A stretch of 21,514 nt of DNA from Rhodocollybia butyracea (GCA_015501585.1 JADNRY010000925.1:1-21514); one strand, 5' to 3'; shown: positions 7,630 to 18,775, numbered from the stretch's first letter. Numbers and translations: made by a program. The notes: generated by a model not told the origin, from the sequence alone.

Positions 7630-9967
7630 ATGAAGTCTGTGGTCTGGAAAGAAACAAGAGTGCATGAGCCTGTGGATGCATCCCAGGCCAATGCTAACTT
7701 AGAAGCACCAGTCTCCAGCGCAACTAAGGCATTAATCGGTAGGTTTAGTCCCGTTTAGATTGTTTTTATATTTTAGATGTTGACGCTATCTTCAGAAAAT
7801 AGTGCTCAAAAAGACCGATCCTTTACTATCCAACGTCCTCGGCGCAGTGAAATCTTAGGATTCCTAGATTCTGTGGATTCTGGCACGGTCAATGATCTGT
7901 CTGTCCATCCTAATCTTGCTTCATCTGAAGTACAGCAGAAAGATGCCAGAACCTCTACCGGCTTATCTGCCCAGACCCTAGCTCATTGTGACCATCCCAG
8001 CCCTGCTTCATTGTCTGCTGCCGATGCACAGCTGAAAGGCCTCGGAGCTTCTTGCGACTCGTCCTACCTGACCCAAGCTCGTCAAGAAAAGGCTGCAGAA
8101 AGAAGCATCGGGGAGTCTGTTCCCTTGGTTAACGCTTCCATGAATGATCCTGGCTCTACTGTCAATGCTGTAGCTGCCAGTAATGGTAGTGATGCCCAGG
8201 ATAGCGGGCGTGCATCTGCAACAAATAGCGACTCCTCTGCCAGGACTGCAACCCCAGACGCAGCGGGGATCGTTGACACTTCCATTCCCGCCCCATCTGC
8301 AGAATCTTCTGCCCATGCCTCAGCCGCTGGCTGTCGTGGTGATGCCCCGGAAAATAGATGTGTTGGAACGTCGGGCACCGCCAGCTCCTCGAATACCAAA
8401 TCTTCGACTGACGCCCCAGTCACTCATCGCCGCAGCGAGTCCAGTGAAGACGAGGAAATGGTTCTGTGGAAGAAAGGGCTGCTGGTGTTTGATCAAGAAG
8501 TCTCAACTTGTCCCGCTGTACCGTTGCGCAGCAATACCGGTGATGCTTCAGAGGAGGAGAGCTCTGATGATGAGGGCGTTTCGCAAAAGAAGAAAGCAGT
8601 GATGGGAGATGCTGAGTGTCAGGCGGCAAAGTCCTCAGCTGTGGAGAAACAGAAGATGCTTTTTGCCGCTGTTGAACAGGCGATGCTGGGCCTTGAGAAG
8701 GAGTTCGAAAAGATCGCGGCTGAGAACCATGTCAAACAACTTGCCTTAATCAACTCGCCTATCAAGCAGAAGAAAGAGGTATCGGATTGGAACGTTATGT
8801 TGTACTTTAAGGGCCAGGAGATGAATGAGGGTACGGTGCTTTCAATTTCTTTATCTCCATTTAGGTGACTAACAATGACTTCTAGGTAAGGCAAAGGGAA
8901 GCCGATTTAAACTCTCAGACATTCAGGAGGCATTGCGCAACAATCCTGTGTTCAGCGCAATAAGGGACGATCCTAAGAAAATGGGAGAATACTGTCAGCG
9001 ATACCTTGATGAGAAGAAGGATGAGGCAAATTCGAAAGTCCATAGGCTGACTCCGAAGGCATTGTCTCAAGCCGCTTTGAAATCGCTATCCCTTTTGCAG
9101 GTCTGTATTCTTCTAATTGGGAGCTTCGCCTATCTAACGTTTATAGTGTGACTATGTGTTTGAGCATAGTGGCTCGAACACTTTTGGTGTTATTACGCGC
9201 AGTGCCTTTGACATCCACACACCCAAAGGGTTCTTCGGTACTGGGCCTGCTGATGACTTTTTGCAGGAAACTTTCAACGTCACTATGTTGGGTTTTGCAG
9301 AGCTCTTTGATGCCTTTGTTTGCAAACAAAAAGAACGTGAGTAGCCTCTAGCCCAGAATCATTATAACAGTTCACATTTTGGGCAAGAAGAAGCTTTCAG
9401 CTGCAAAGATGACCAAGGCTACAGTTCTTATGATTCAGCAAGGCCTTTGTAAGCCTCTCTCTATTTCGTGGCGAGCTGTAGCTAACATTTATTGCGATAG
9501 GTACAATTACCGGTGTCAATAACCTCAGCATCTCCTATAGCAAGTTTATTGAGAACATTGTCATTCCTTACAAGATTACTTTGAAGGGCTGGCCAGCCGA
9601 TATTCCCCACGTTTCGCCACAGTCGCTCACAAAGACTGAAGACATTTTGCAGCTTTACAAGGCATGGATGGATGGTATGGCTTACTGGCACAAGATGACA
9701 AATCGGGAGTACAGTGAATTTATCACAGAACATGATGTGCAGATAGGAAAGAGTGTAAAGGCTTTGAAGAAAGGAGGAGCGTCTGAAAAGAAGAAAAAGC
9801 ATGCACGAGTGGAGACTGACAGCGATGATGCTGAGGAGAGAAATGGGCCCGGGCCGAGTTCTCGTACATCGAAAGGCATGGATGCTGCTACAAAGGAAAG
9901 CGGAAGCGTTGAAAGAGGGTTAAGATGGTTGAGAGCGGAAGTGATGCAGAGGGTCATGAGAAGTTGA
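7630..9967 (+). CDS. Large charged hypothetical protein of mobile-element type
   Basis: Exons 7630-7738, 7796-8830, 8886-9100, 9147-9336, 9401-9448 and 9501-9967 join in phase to 687 aa. The ORF can also open at 7777, but joining 7738 to 7796 keeps the frame and adds a protein-like start (MKSVVWKETRVHEP). Order: a Ser/Ala-rich disordered region (about 50-225), acidic tracts (SSEDEEM, SEEESSDDE), a coiled-coil-like region (about 290-340), then a folded part with VMLYFKGQEMNEGKAKGSRF, SDIQEALRNNPVFSAIRDDP, the segment FGTGPADDFLQETFNV, then ITLKGWPADIPHVSP. I recall this last layout from lineage-expanded mushroom hypothetical proteins with no known activity. A 34-nt intron 4 (9337-9370) is an in-frame alternative. 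The tail is basic, then ends at 9967 in a frame that looks shifted (see 9925-10110). Confidence 0.65.
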
Positions 9968-10110
9968 AAAAAGCAAAGAAGAATAAAGATAAGACAAAGG
10001 TAACTGCAGCGCGCAACTCTAAGGGCCGGAAGGGAAAGGGAAAGGCTGTGGAGGCGGGGGTTGAGGATGAGGGAGAGGATGAGTCGTCAGAGTTTGACCC
10101 CGACAGATAA
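9925..10110 (+). pseudogene. Displaced C-terminal tail of the preceding protein
   Basis: In the frame one base away from the 3' end of the preceding gene, the text reads SGSDAEGHEKLKKAKKNKD, then a KGRKGKGKA basic patch, then EDEGEDESSEFDPDR and TAA at about 10108. The same frame upstream gives KRKR-stop-KRVK at about 9900-9923. This alternating acidic/basic tail continues the style of the preceding exon better than its actual end (RAEVMQRVMRS). A small indel near 9890-9905 plus a TGA probably cut it off. Confidence 0.45.
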
Positions 10111-10330
10111 TTAATTATCTTGCTGTTATGCTGTCGTTGTGCAAATATGAATCGTTTCTTGCTGTAACTGCCAATGGAACTGCTCAAACAGCCCTCAATA
10201 GCGCTATTGCAGTCAATAAGCAGTATTACACAGTATTAGTGCTTCAAAGGCGCTCATTAGTGAAGAAAATCATTAATATAACTATATAACTGACTGTGGT
10301 ATGCCGTAGGTAGGCCAAAGCCCTTATCCT

Positions 10331-10375
10331 TACCAATAAGAGCGGATATAAAACCATTATCCCCTCTTATTGGTA
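10331..10375. repeat. 12-bp perfect inverted repeat
   Basis: taccaataagag at 10331-10342 pairs with ctcttattggta at 10364-10375 across 21 nt. Partial pairing continues outward (cc/gg). It could be a hairpin, a small MITE core, or the right edge of the element to its left. Confidence 0.75.
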
Positions 10376-10521
10376 GGAATAGGTGGGACAAGGAGGTGTA
10401 AACTACAGTAAATTTCGAGCACATTGGCCCGTTCGGACCTGGCGGACTTCGCGGGCCTCATATCTGATCCTAAATAGGCAACTCTTAAAACCTATAACAG
10501 GTGAAAAGAAAGTCTGTGCAA

Positions 10522-10653
10522 CGGTCCGGAGCCGGTTTCCCAAGCCCTCTATCGAGGTTTCATGTTAATCGACGCACTTCATAGAGGGTTTGGTCACCAA
10601 GCTAGTAGTGTGAGGTCAACGTTCAAATCAAGGGCCGGTCAAGATCCGGACCG
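10522..10653. repeat. Imperfect long inverted repeat, MITE-like
   Basis: ccaagccctctat (10540-10552) pairs with atagagggtttgg (10581-10593) with one mismatch. Outside it, cggtccgga near 10522 pairs with tccggaccg near 10645. Two nested stems on a common axis suggest a small foldback element or MITE of about 130 bp. Target-site duplications were not established. Confidence 0.5.
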
Positions 10654-11413
10654 CCCAATGCCGACTATAATCGAATGTTCGACACTCGCCGCGACTGGAT
10701 TGTCTATGTCCATTGTCCATGATATCTCTCTCTCATGCCTACAACTTTGAAGCGGCTAGCTCTCGAAATTGACGTGTATACATCAACGCCATCAACGCCA
10801 TACTATCCATGTTTTTTCAGTACCTGGTAACTCACTCTGACCCTCTGTCAATCGTCTGGCTGAAGAGATTGCTCTATGGACAACTCGCTGGATAGAGCTG
10901 AGGATAGAGTTGAGGATTACTCGACATAAGGCTACGTGGCGCGGAGATACAAGTGCTGGTTACCTCGTGATATATACACAGACTGACTAAAGTGGTCTTT
11001 ACTAAGGCGTCGTGCTAAAAGGCACAAAGTTCATCAGGGTGAAATGCCGTCAAGTCCGTTCTAAAGACGGAGGTCGTTTGGAAAGGTTTGGAAGTTGTTG
11101 TGCGATGTTCTCTCTCGCTTTTGCCTCATGCAGTGTGCTTATTTGCTATAGTGGTCTTCTGAGTGAACTTTCAAGTTGCAAGAAGTTTCAAGCCTCAGGC
11201 CTCAGCGCTCAGCGCTCAACCTCAATACTTGAAGCTTGCAATTGACGGTACCACCCGATTTCATTTGCGAAATCTTCCGTAGGAAGCCGTGGGAATGTTA
11301 TAATTCCCCAATTTGCTCCGTGTTTTCCGTCCTGCTCTCGCTGTTCCTGTTGATATCCTTTGTCATTGTCAACAGTGCTATAGATGATGCGCATTACTTA
11401 GCAAGTAGATTGG

Positions 11414-11422
11414 TTATAAAGG
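11414..11422 (+). promoter_or_regulatory. TATA-like box of the MFS gene
   Basis: ttataaagg lies 46 bp before the ATG at 11468. A pyrimidine-rich leader (ttcttccttctttaacta) separates the two, which is usual for fungal promoters. Confidence 0.5.
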
Positions 11423-11467
11423 CACGTCGATGAACGTTCTTACACTATCTTCTTCCTTCTTTAACTA

Positions 11468-13247
11468 ATGTCGCGCAATTCATCAGAAAGCGATCCAACC
11501 ATCTGCAACTCTGTAAACGTATTCGTTGATCCTCCACAGTCCAAATTGGATGCTGAGGGTGGAGACATAAAACCGGCACCAGACGCGTACGGCCCTACTG
11601 ACGGAGGCTGGGATGCATGGGGAACTGTCTTCGGAGCCACAATGATCTCAGTGGGCACGTTTGGGTGAGGAATACTACTCCTACTTAGCTCGTTGCGAAA
11701 ACTGAGTATTTACTCCTAGCTTCGTCAATGCTTTTGGCGCCTTTGCCGACTTTTACAATGAACAATACCTTACCACTTACTCTGCAAACATTATTTCAAT
11801 GATCGGAGCCGTACAAGTGTTTCTGTTGTTCCTTTGTACGTGTATTACTACATCTTATCTTGACTTCTCTTAATATCCTCTTCGAGCAGTTGCAGGGACT
11901 GCAGGCGCTATCTTCGACTGCATAGGCCCACGATATCTTATCCCACTCAGCGGTGTGATAACCGTCTTCTCACTCTTCATGCTGAGTATCACAAAGCCGG
12001 AAAAGATATACCAGCAGTTTCTTTCGCAGTCTGTACTCTTTGGCCTCGGGGCTACGATGAGGTTAGCTAGAAATGCATACATACATCAAGTCCTACTCAC
12101 ATAAACTGTTCCATCTAGCTTCTTCCCTTCGATGAGTATTATGGCTCACTGGTTCAAGAACAAACTACCATACGCGGTTGGTTGTTTTGTCTCTGGAGCC
12201 AGTTTAGGAGGTGTCATCTTTCCTATAATGATAGCCAAATTGATACCAAAAATCGGCTTTGGTACGTGTAGCTTTGATGCTTTCTTATCTTCCAATTCTC
12301 ACTGTGCTCCGCAGGTTGGACAATCCGAGTTTTCGCTTTCATCACCCTCGCGTGTTTTGCAATCGGAACAGCAACGATCAAGCAACGTAGGCCGTCCAAG
12401 CCTTTCCCCACCTCCTTCTCGGCTTTATTCGATTTCGCCGCTTTCAAAGACCCATGTTATGTCTTTCTTGCCTTGGGATGCTGGTTTACATTCTTTGCCG
12501 TGTTCAACCCGTTCTTGTACGCAAACCCACTAGATTATTGATTGAAGCTCACTCACATTGACTACGCAGCTATCTTGGCCTGAGTGCCCAGATTTCGAAT
12601 CCCAATTCCGGTGTCAATGGGTACTACCTCGTGATTCTATGTGCCACGTCGATTTTCGGACGTGTTAGTCCTGGGCTCATCGCTACCAGAGTCGGGCGGT
12701 ATGTGATCCCTACCCAGGCATTTGCTTCTCTCATGCTGATTTTTCGTTATTGACAGATTCAACATGTTATGTGTGTCAACAGCTATATCAACGATCCTAG
12801 TCTTCGCACTATGGTACACCTCGTTCGAACAAGCAAACTTGATTGTGTTTGCCGCTCTGTACGGACTATTCTCTGGCCCATTTTTCTCTTTGACTCCAGT
12901 AAGTTTAATGTTAGCTTTGAACACGGCGATAGAAACTCACAAGATATTCTAGTCATGCGTTGCGGAAATCTCTCCCATAGACCGCATCGGCGCAAGGATC
13001 GGAGGAACGTATGCCTTTATGGCCTCAGCTACACTTGCAGGTGCACCGATATCAGGCGTGTTTATCGAAGACCAGACGAAACCCAACTTTCAAAAATTGA
13101 TCTTGTTTTCGGTAAGTAATAATTCACTTTCGAAGTACAAGTTCCCCGTGCTAAATAAATATCTAGGGTATCATGTCGCTTATTGGAGTAGTCTTGATCT
13201 GCATTTCGCGGTTCATCCGGAACAGGAAGCTGTTTGTGGTAGCATAG
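11468..13247 (+). CDS. MFS monocarboxylate-type transporter
   Basis: Nine exons (11468-11664, 11720-11835, 11890-12061, 12119-12261, 12315-12516, 12570-12698, 12757-12898, 12953-13111, 13167-13247) join in phase to 446 aa. The introns are 53-58 nt with good donors. The hydrophilic N-terminus leads to DGGWDAWGTVFGATM and GFVNAFGAFADFY, the DGG...W / FG-F--YY opening typical of the monocarboxylate porter (MCT) group. About twelve hydrophobic segments follow. FDCIGPRYLIPLSG is the loop 2-3 region, GLGATMSFFPSMSIMAHWF the TM4-5 region, and SCVAEISPIDRIGARIG lies late in the C-terminal half. The plasma membrane is the likely site. The substrate is not readable from sequence; neighbouring amidase and monooxygenase suggest a carboxylate or amide. 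The gene shows no lesion. Confidence 0.85.
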
Positions 13248-13983
13248 CGGTCCATGAAAACTATGACATTGTGATAGAGTTCGTATATAGAGTCACAAAA
13301 ATTAGAATACAGTACATTATAATCACCCTCTACCTATCTAGAGTACCTAGGTATTAATGTATACAGTAGTAACTGCTCAATTTATGACAAGAATACGTCT
13401 AGCGAACAAATTGTACGCACCAGTACGCACAACACCGTGATTTGTGCCTGACTTGTCAGCGCTTATATCAAGAAAGCGCTCGCCTTCAACCACTTTCTTG
13501 TCTAGTGCTCGTTGTTGTTCTGCATTGGCTATTATTTGGCTGTATTCAGTTAATAGGTGTGTTCTCTCTGCTTTAGCTCATTCCAATATTCACAGCCTCT
13601 AGCTTTTTGTACAATACCTTACAATAATATTGTTGTTGTTTGATTTCAAGGCTTCCGGAAGCTCAAGCGGCGCTCAAGAACGGCTATGAAAAAGATCGAA
13701 ATAGGCAGAACTTGGCTTTTTAGAACGCCAGCAATCACATCTTTATAACCTTAGTTCCTTGCAAGAACAAAGAAGCTGCAGGATCGAGAAAAAGACGAAA
13801 AATTTCTCACCAACAATTTCCGGGATGATATGTTTAGGCACCCGTCTTGTGGTATCTCTTCCGAGTCGGTACACTTGAGTCCTATTGGTTAGACCTTGTC
13901 TGACTCATCCGCCCACCTATAACCCATCTTCTCTGACCGAGTATGTACACTATCCCACATTGGGAGAGAGATCAGAAACTTCG
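13248..13983. other. Intergenic, with a short coding-like remnant
   Basis: This 736-bp gap holds no complete gene. On the minus strand about 13415-13570 reads protein-like text without stops, including LTEYSQIIANAEQQRALDKK and VVEGERFLDISADKSG. Plus-strand 13640-13720 reads AALKNGYEKDRNRQNLAF before a TAG. Neither is recognisable; they may be scraps of a transposon. An inverted CCAAT motif (attgg) at 13883-13887 and the TATA-like ctataac at 13917 precede the amidase gene. Confidence 0.35.
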
Positions 13984-15919
13984 ATGTCTTCCTCATTCCA
14001 ACAAGATCTTCCAGACCTCTACGAAGCTGGAGTTGTGGAGTTGCAAGATGGTTTAGATGCAGGCCGGTTTAGTGCTGTGGATCTCGTCACGGTGTGTGTT
14101 CACTGTCTTGGAATCGTTTATAATACTCAATTCTCAATAACAGGCTTATCTCGCTCGAATTGAAGAAGTCAATCTCCAAGGCCCGGAATTGAGAGCCGTT
14201 ATTGAAGTTAGCCCTGTTGCCTTGAAATCGGCGGCGGAGCTAGATGAAGAAAGACGTGTGAGTGGAAAGCGTAGCATGCTGCATGGGATTCCCGTACTAC
14301 TCAAGGTACGTGCCTTGGTTTCGGTACAGAGTTCTACTCTTGATGCCATTTTCCCTCAGGACAATATCGCAACCATCTCGTCAGAGGGCAAGAGTGTCTC
14401 ACTGACTGGAACCATACAGTAGCTAACACAATCTTCTATTTGCTAGGCCTCAACACGACTGCCGGCTCTTATGCGCTACTTGGATCAGTACCCCCAGATG
14501 ATGCGGGTGTAGTGAAGCGTCTTCGGAAGGCAGGAGCTATCATTTTAGGCGAGTTTTTTTTTCGTATTTTTCGTATTATACTTTTCTCATATCGTCTTCC
14601 TTTAGGCAAAGCCAATATGTCCGAACTCGCTCACTTCCGTGGGGAAGTTCCCAGTGGCTGGTCCGCTCGTGGCGGGCAATGCAAAAGTGCATACCATCCT
14701 AAAGGGGGTCCTAGTGGATCTTCGTCCGGTTCGGGCGTTGCTGCCTCTATCGGTCTGGCTACGGTGACACTTGGAACGGAGACGAATGGGAGTATCACCT
14801 CGCCTACATCTAACAATAACATAGTTGGAGTGAAACCTACCGTAGGGCTTACTTCGAGGGCTGGAGGTAAGTACACGCGTTCTTCTCTCATCTATGATTA
14901 TATTCATCATCTTTTAGTTATCCCCATCGCAGCAGCACAAGACACCGTCGGTCCAATGACCCGTTCAGTCGAAGACGCCGCAATAGTACTCTCAGTCATA
15001 GCCGGCGAAGATCCCAACGACCGCCGCACGCTGTCCCAGCCTTCCCCCGTCCCCGATTACACCAAAGCCCTGGACATCAACGCCTTACGGGGCAAGCGTA
15101 TCGGCGTGCCCCGATCCAGCTTCCCCATCGGATCTGACGCCCTACCCCCACCCATATGTCATGCCTTCGACGAATCCCTCCATGTGCTCGAACGGCTCGG
15201 CGCTACGATCGTCGACCCGGCGAATCTACCTTCCGCAGACGAAATCCGTGCAGTAGATTTCAATAATCCTACGGAGTCCCCGGTGCTTTTCACCGATTTC
15301 AAGATTGAATTCAACGCATACCTTAAGTGGTTGGTCGATGTACCTACGGGGGTGCGCACGCTCAAGGATTTGATACAGTTTAATCTGGATCATGCAGAGG
15401 TGGAGCTTCCGGAGCATTATTCTGATCAGCAGGAGTTGATCATATCTGAAAAGACGGAGGGGAGGGGAGAGGCTTATGGGAGGGCGTTAGCGAAGAACTT
15501 GGAGATGGGGGCGACAAGGGGAATCGACGCGGCTTTGAAGCAGAGTGGGCTTGATGCGCTGGTGTTGCCTGCTAGAAACACGACTACGCCTGCTGCGATG
15601 GCGGGTTATCCGACAGTTACTGGTGCGTTATTCCGTCCTTCTAGACCGTGGAGTGGCAATCGATCTAAGCCTATTTTGCTTGACAGTTCCTTTGGGGTTT
15701 CTTTCTGAAGACGAACCTATGAGGTATGACGGTCCGAATGTTGCGTATCCTGCGCCTGGTATGCCTTTCGGTCTGTCGTTCATTGGAACTGCGTTCGACG
15801 AATATGCGCTTATCGGAATGGCCTACGCATTTGAGCAAGGGACCAAGGTGCGGACAAGCCGTCGGGCGATACCGGCAGCCGTTCCCAAGACGCAAATTAA
15901 GAAAGTGAATCAGAGTTGA
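13984..15919 (+). CDS. Amidase signature family enzyme
   Basis: Seven exons (13984-14091, 14144-14305, 14360-14393, 14447-14548, 14606-14866, 14918-15622, 15687-15919) join to 534 aa, a usual length. Amidase-signature enzymes hydrolyse carboxamides with a Ser-cisSer-Lys triad. Here Lys is about K90 (HGIPVLLKDN), cis-Ser about S174 in GGPSGSSSGSG, and nucleophile about S198 in TETNGSI, 24 residues on, which is the family's usual spacing. NNNIVGVKPTVGL and DTVGPMTRSVEDAA follow as expected, and the C-terminus has MPFGLSFIGTAFDEYALI. No signal peptide is seen, so it is probably cytosolic. The common TETDGSI here reads TETNGSI. Intron 4 uses a GC donor. The substrate is unknown. The gene follows the MFS gene by 736 bp in the same direction. 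Confidence 0.88.
14549..14605 (+). other. GC-AG intron in the amidase gene
   Basis: Exon 4 ends at 14548 and the intron opens gcgagt instead of gtgagt, closing with ctttag at 14605. Splicing gives GKANMSELAH, the family's expected text. Its 57 nt contain no stop and are a multiple of three, so retention would add 19 residues in frame. Confidence 0.8.
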
Positions 15920-16092
15920 CCACATATACAATCAATGTTCCTGTCATACTTGTGATTCTAGTCAGTCAGCAGCCTATAATAAATTGTTTTTAGCCCCATC
16001 TATATCAGACGTGGTTCTCATTCGAACTGTCTTGTCTGTACCTACCCCAGGCCCACCGTCCCCCAACTTGGATTTCAACATTGGCAACGAAA

Positions 16093-18235
16093 ATGGACTT
16101 TGCTCAAATCGCATTTGCATGGTTGACCAAGTTCTCTCACTCTCTCGAGCAGCAAGATGCAGCTAGCTGTGCCTCGCTCTTCCATTCACATGGCTGGCTT
16201 AGAGATTACCTAGTGTTCACCTGGAACCTACGTACGCGGAACGGGCACGCACAAATCCTGGAATATCTAGATGCTAATATCAAATCGACGACGATCTCTG
16301 GGCTCGAGGTTACCTCGGATGGGTCTTTTAAGCCATCGCCTGGGGAGATGCCCGAGAGTGTATCTTTCTGGTTTTACGTTCTCGACGGCGATAGCGAGTG
16401 GGAGGGGCATCTTCACGTTGGCCCAAGAAGCTGGAGAGTGGAAGGCGTTTACGTTTTTCATATCATTGGATAGCCTGAAGGGCCACGAACCTAGAGGGCC
16501 TGAAGAAGGTGTATACCACGGCACTGCGACGTACTGGTCAGAGGTGCGAGAAGAGAGACGGCGTACAATTGAGGAGAACCCGTTGGTGTTGATCGGTGAG
16601 TCCTTTTTGGAATCACACATCGTTCGCGCTATGCTGACGCATGCTATGCGTCATGTACGTAGTGGGTGCAGGCCAAAATGGGTTACAAGTCGCTGCGCGA
16701 TTCAAGCAGATGGGTATTCCAACTCTTGTGATCGAAAAGAACGAGCGTATCGGCGACCATTGGCGACGCAGATATCCTTGCTTGACTCTACACACTCCCA
16801 AGCTACACCACAGTTGTGCGTTATCGAACCTTTCCCTTTTTTTCATCTTGATGGCTCATGGACGTTCTCTCTCAAGTGTTATACCAGCCGTATCCCGATA
16901 CCTGGCCTCGCTTTACCCGCGAGATAAGGTTGCTGACTGGCTGGAACAGTATGCGATATCGCAAGACATCGTTGTATGGACGAAATCTCAACCACTCCCT
17001 GTCCCTTCTTACGATTCCGAAACGAAGAGATGGACTGTTTCCATCGACAGAAATGGAAAATCCGTCACGATTCATCCAAAGCACATCGTTTTGGCTACAG
17101 GGTTTCTGGGTGCCCCTTACGTGCCTGATGTCGACGGCCAAGATGTCTTCAAAGGCCAGATATTCCATTCCGAATCTTACTCGGGCGGGCCACAATTCGC
17201 GGGAAAACGCGTTGTTATCGTAGGAACCGGAAATAGCGGCGCAGACATTGCACTAAGAACCTTTCATATGAAGAGAAGCACAAGCGGTTACAATCTTACA
17301 GCGCTCAACCACTGTTGTCCAATCCGCCAATACACTTGTGGAGATGCTTGGACCACCTCTGGGATCCAAATCTGCCCGTTGAAGTTGGTGATTATCGCAA
17401 TGTAGCCACGCCCTATCGGCCTTTTGAAAGAAATTTTTGATAAGTCGGAAGGATCACTTTTGGGACAAAGACAGAGATATTCTTGATGGCTTGGCGAAAG
17501 CTGGAATGAATGTGAATATTGACGGAGGTGGTTATTCTTACACTGGTTCATGAACGCCTCGGAGGTACGTCGATTTCGTCTGTTTATTGTAGATTGCCAT
17601 TTCTAATGACCTTTTCAGGATATTGTAAGCTCGCAACTACGCTGGCAATATTCAATCCTTGACTGTATCTATCTTTAGGGATGGATATTGGAACCGCGGA
17701 ACATGTAGCATCCGGGAAGATTAAAGTTAAATCAGAGGTTCGTGATTCAAAAAATGACAGAGAACGCTGTCATTCTCAGTGACGGTTCGGTGCTAGAAGC
17801 CGATGTTGTTCTTTTTGCGTGAGTTTTGATTTCGACTGCATCTTTCTTCGCTCATGCTTGATCGTTAAACCACAGTACTGGAGCCATATGCAAAGTATTA
17901 TGAGACGCATATTCGGAGAAACAATCGATCAACGGGCCCTGCTGGAGGTATGGATGAAGAGGGGGAAATGCGAGGCGATATAAGCCTACTGGGCATCCTG
18001 GGTAAGTATTTCCTTAAGCTCGAGATTGCTGTCGTTTTCGTTGTGTCAAGCTCTGGTAGCGCTGGAGATTTTCAGAACTCGCGTTTTGGGTCCAAGTTCT
18101 TGGAAGTTCTGTTTCTTTACTATATGTATCTCCGATTTTGACACACAAACATCGCAGGCGATCCAACTGCAGGCCCTTGAACTGGGTTACACGAAGATGG
18201 TAATGAAATATGTGAACTTTATACACTGTGTTTGA
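16093..18235 (+). pseudogene. Flavin-containing monooxygenase pseudogene
   Basis: The intact parent would be an FAD/NADPH class B monooxygenase of about 600 aa with an NTF2-like N-terminal extension. The start at 16093 reads MDFAQIAFAWLTKFSHSLEQ. The FAD Rossmann motif VGAGQNG begins at 16664. IEKNERIGDHWRRRYPCL, HIVLATGFLGAPYVPDV and the NADPH motif VGTGNSGAD follow, then SDGSVLEADVVLFATG and a tail reading IQLQALELGYTK up to TGA 18233-18235. Frame changes are needed near 16390 (one base), 16915-16918 (ttacccgc, one C short), 17250-17275, about 17545 and 17730-17760. Introns such as 16596-16662 and 16816-16876 are still intact. The two genes to its left show no such lesions, so sequencing error is a poor explanation. 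Confidence 0.8.
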
Positions 18236-18590
18236 ACCAAATCCATATTTAATCCGATAATAATAAACGAATCAGAACCAAAACTAGCGAATTGAAGTTG
18301 GACTTTTCGCCAGTTCTTGCCTACACCCAAAGTAGACATTGGCAGTGTCAAGCATCGCGCTGAAAGTAATAGGAATGCAAAGAGACTTGGTTCCCTTTCC
18401 TTCGGAACTCTGAGGAGCTTCTAGACACACTTATGGAAGATGTGTTCCGTTAGCGCAGCAGATCTTGAAGAGTTCAAATACCCGATGAAGAGCCTCTGAG
18501 ACCTCCTGCGACCCGTTAGTAAAACCCTATATACTATTGAGAGAATTATGTATCCCATTCAACAAAATATCGAGATTTAAAGCTACATTC
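18236..18590. other. Gene-free spacer
   Basis: No coding frame, repeat or motif of note was seen between the monooxygenase pseudogene and the first tandem unit. ataataataaacg at 18257-18269 may be a polyadenylation region. Confidence 0.5.
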
Positions 18591-18775
18591 GATTTAGCTT
18601 ACAGATATTGCTCCTTCGAACATGGTTATCATCTCAGATCTCTTCAAGAAACTGTAGCGTTGAGATAAGCTTGACGGATCGGACTATTCTCAATCTCGTT
18701 CTTCATAAGGAGGCCATGGTTGTGTATCGTTTCCTATCCCATCCTCCGAATCAGTACCTGTAAAGTTGCTCAATA

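Larger units (their letters stand above)
10111..11467. other. Intergenic region with two inverted repeats
   Basis: No gene-like frame is visible in about 1.36 kb. It separates the transposon-like block from the metabolic genes. It holds two stem-loops (listed separately) and a short repeat of cagcgctc near 11202-11217. The longest ORFs have no splice partners or recognisable motifs. Confidence 0.6.

Noticed and set aside
8008..8423. Minus-strand ORFs of 102 and 113 residues
   Set aside because: They are shadows of the Ser/Ala-rich exon 2 of the plus-strand gene.
9337..9370. 34-nt intron in the large charged protein gene
   Set aside because: The frame is kept, but the intron 9337-9400 with acceptor tttcag has a more usual length and keeps the frame too.
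10581..10640. Possible tRNA-derived SINE (ttggtcaccaagctagtag ... gttcaaatc)
   Set aside because: The A-box and B-box resemblance is weak, spacing is short, and no cloverleaf could be drawn.
15671..15931. 86-residue minus-strand ORF at the amidase 3' end
   Set aside because: Reverse shadow of amidase exon 7.
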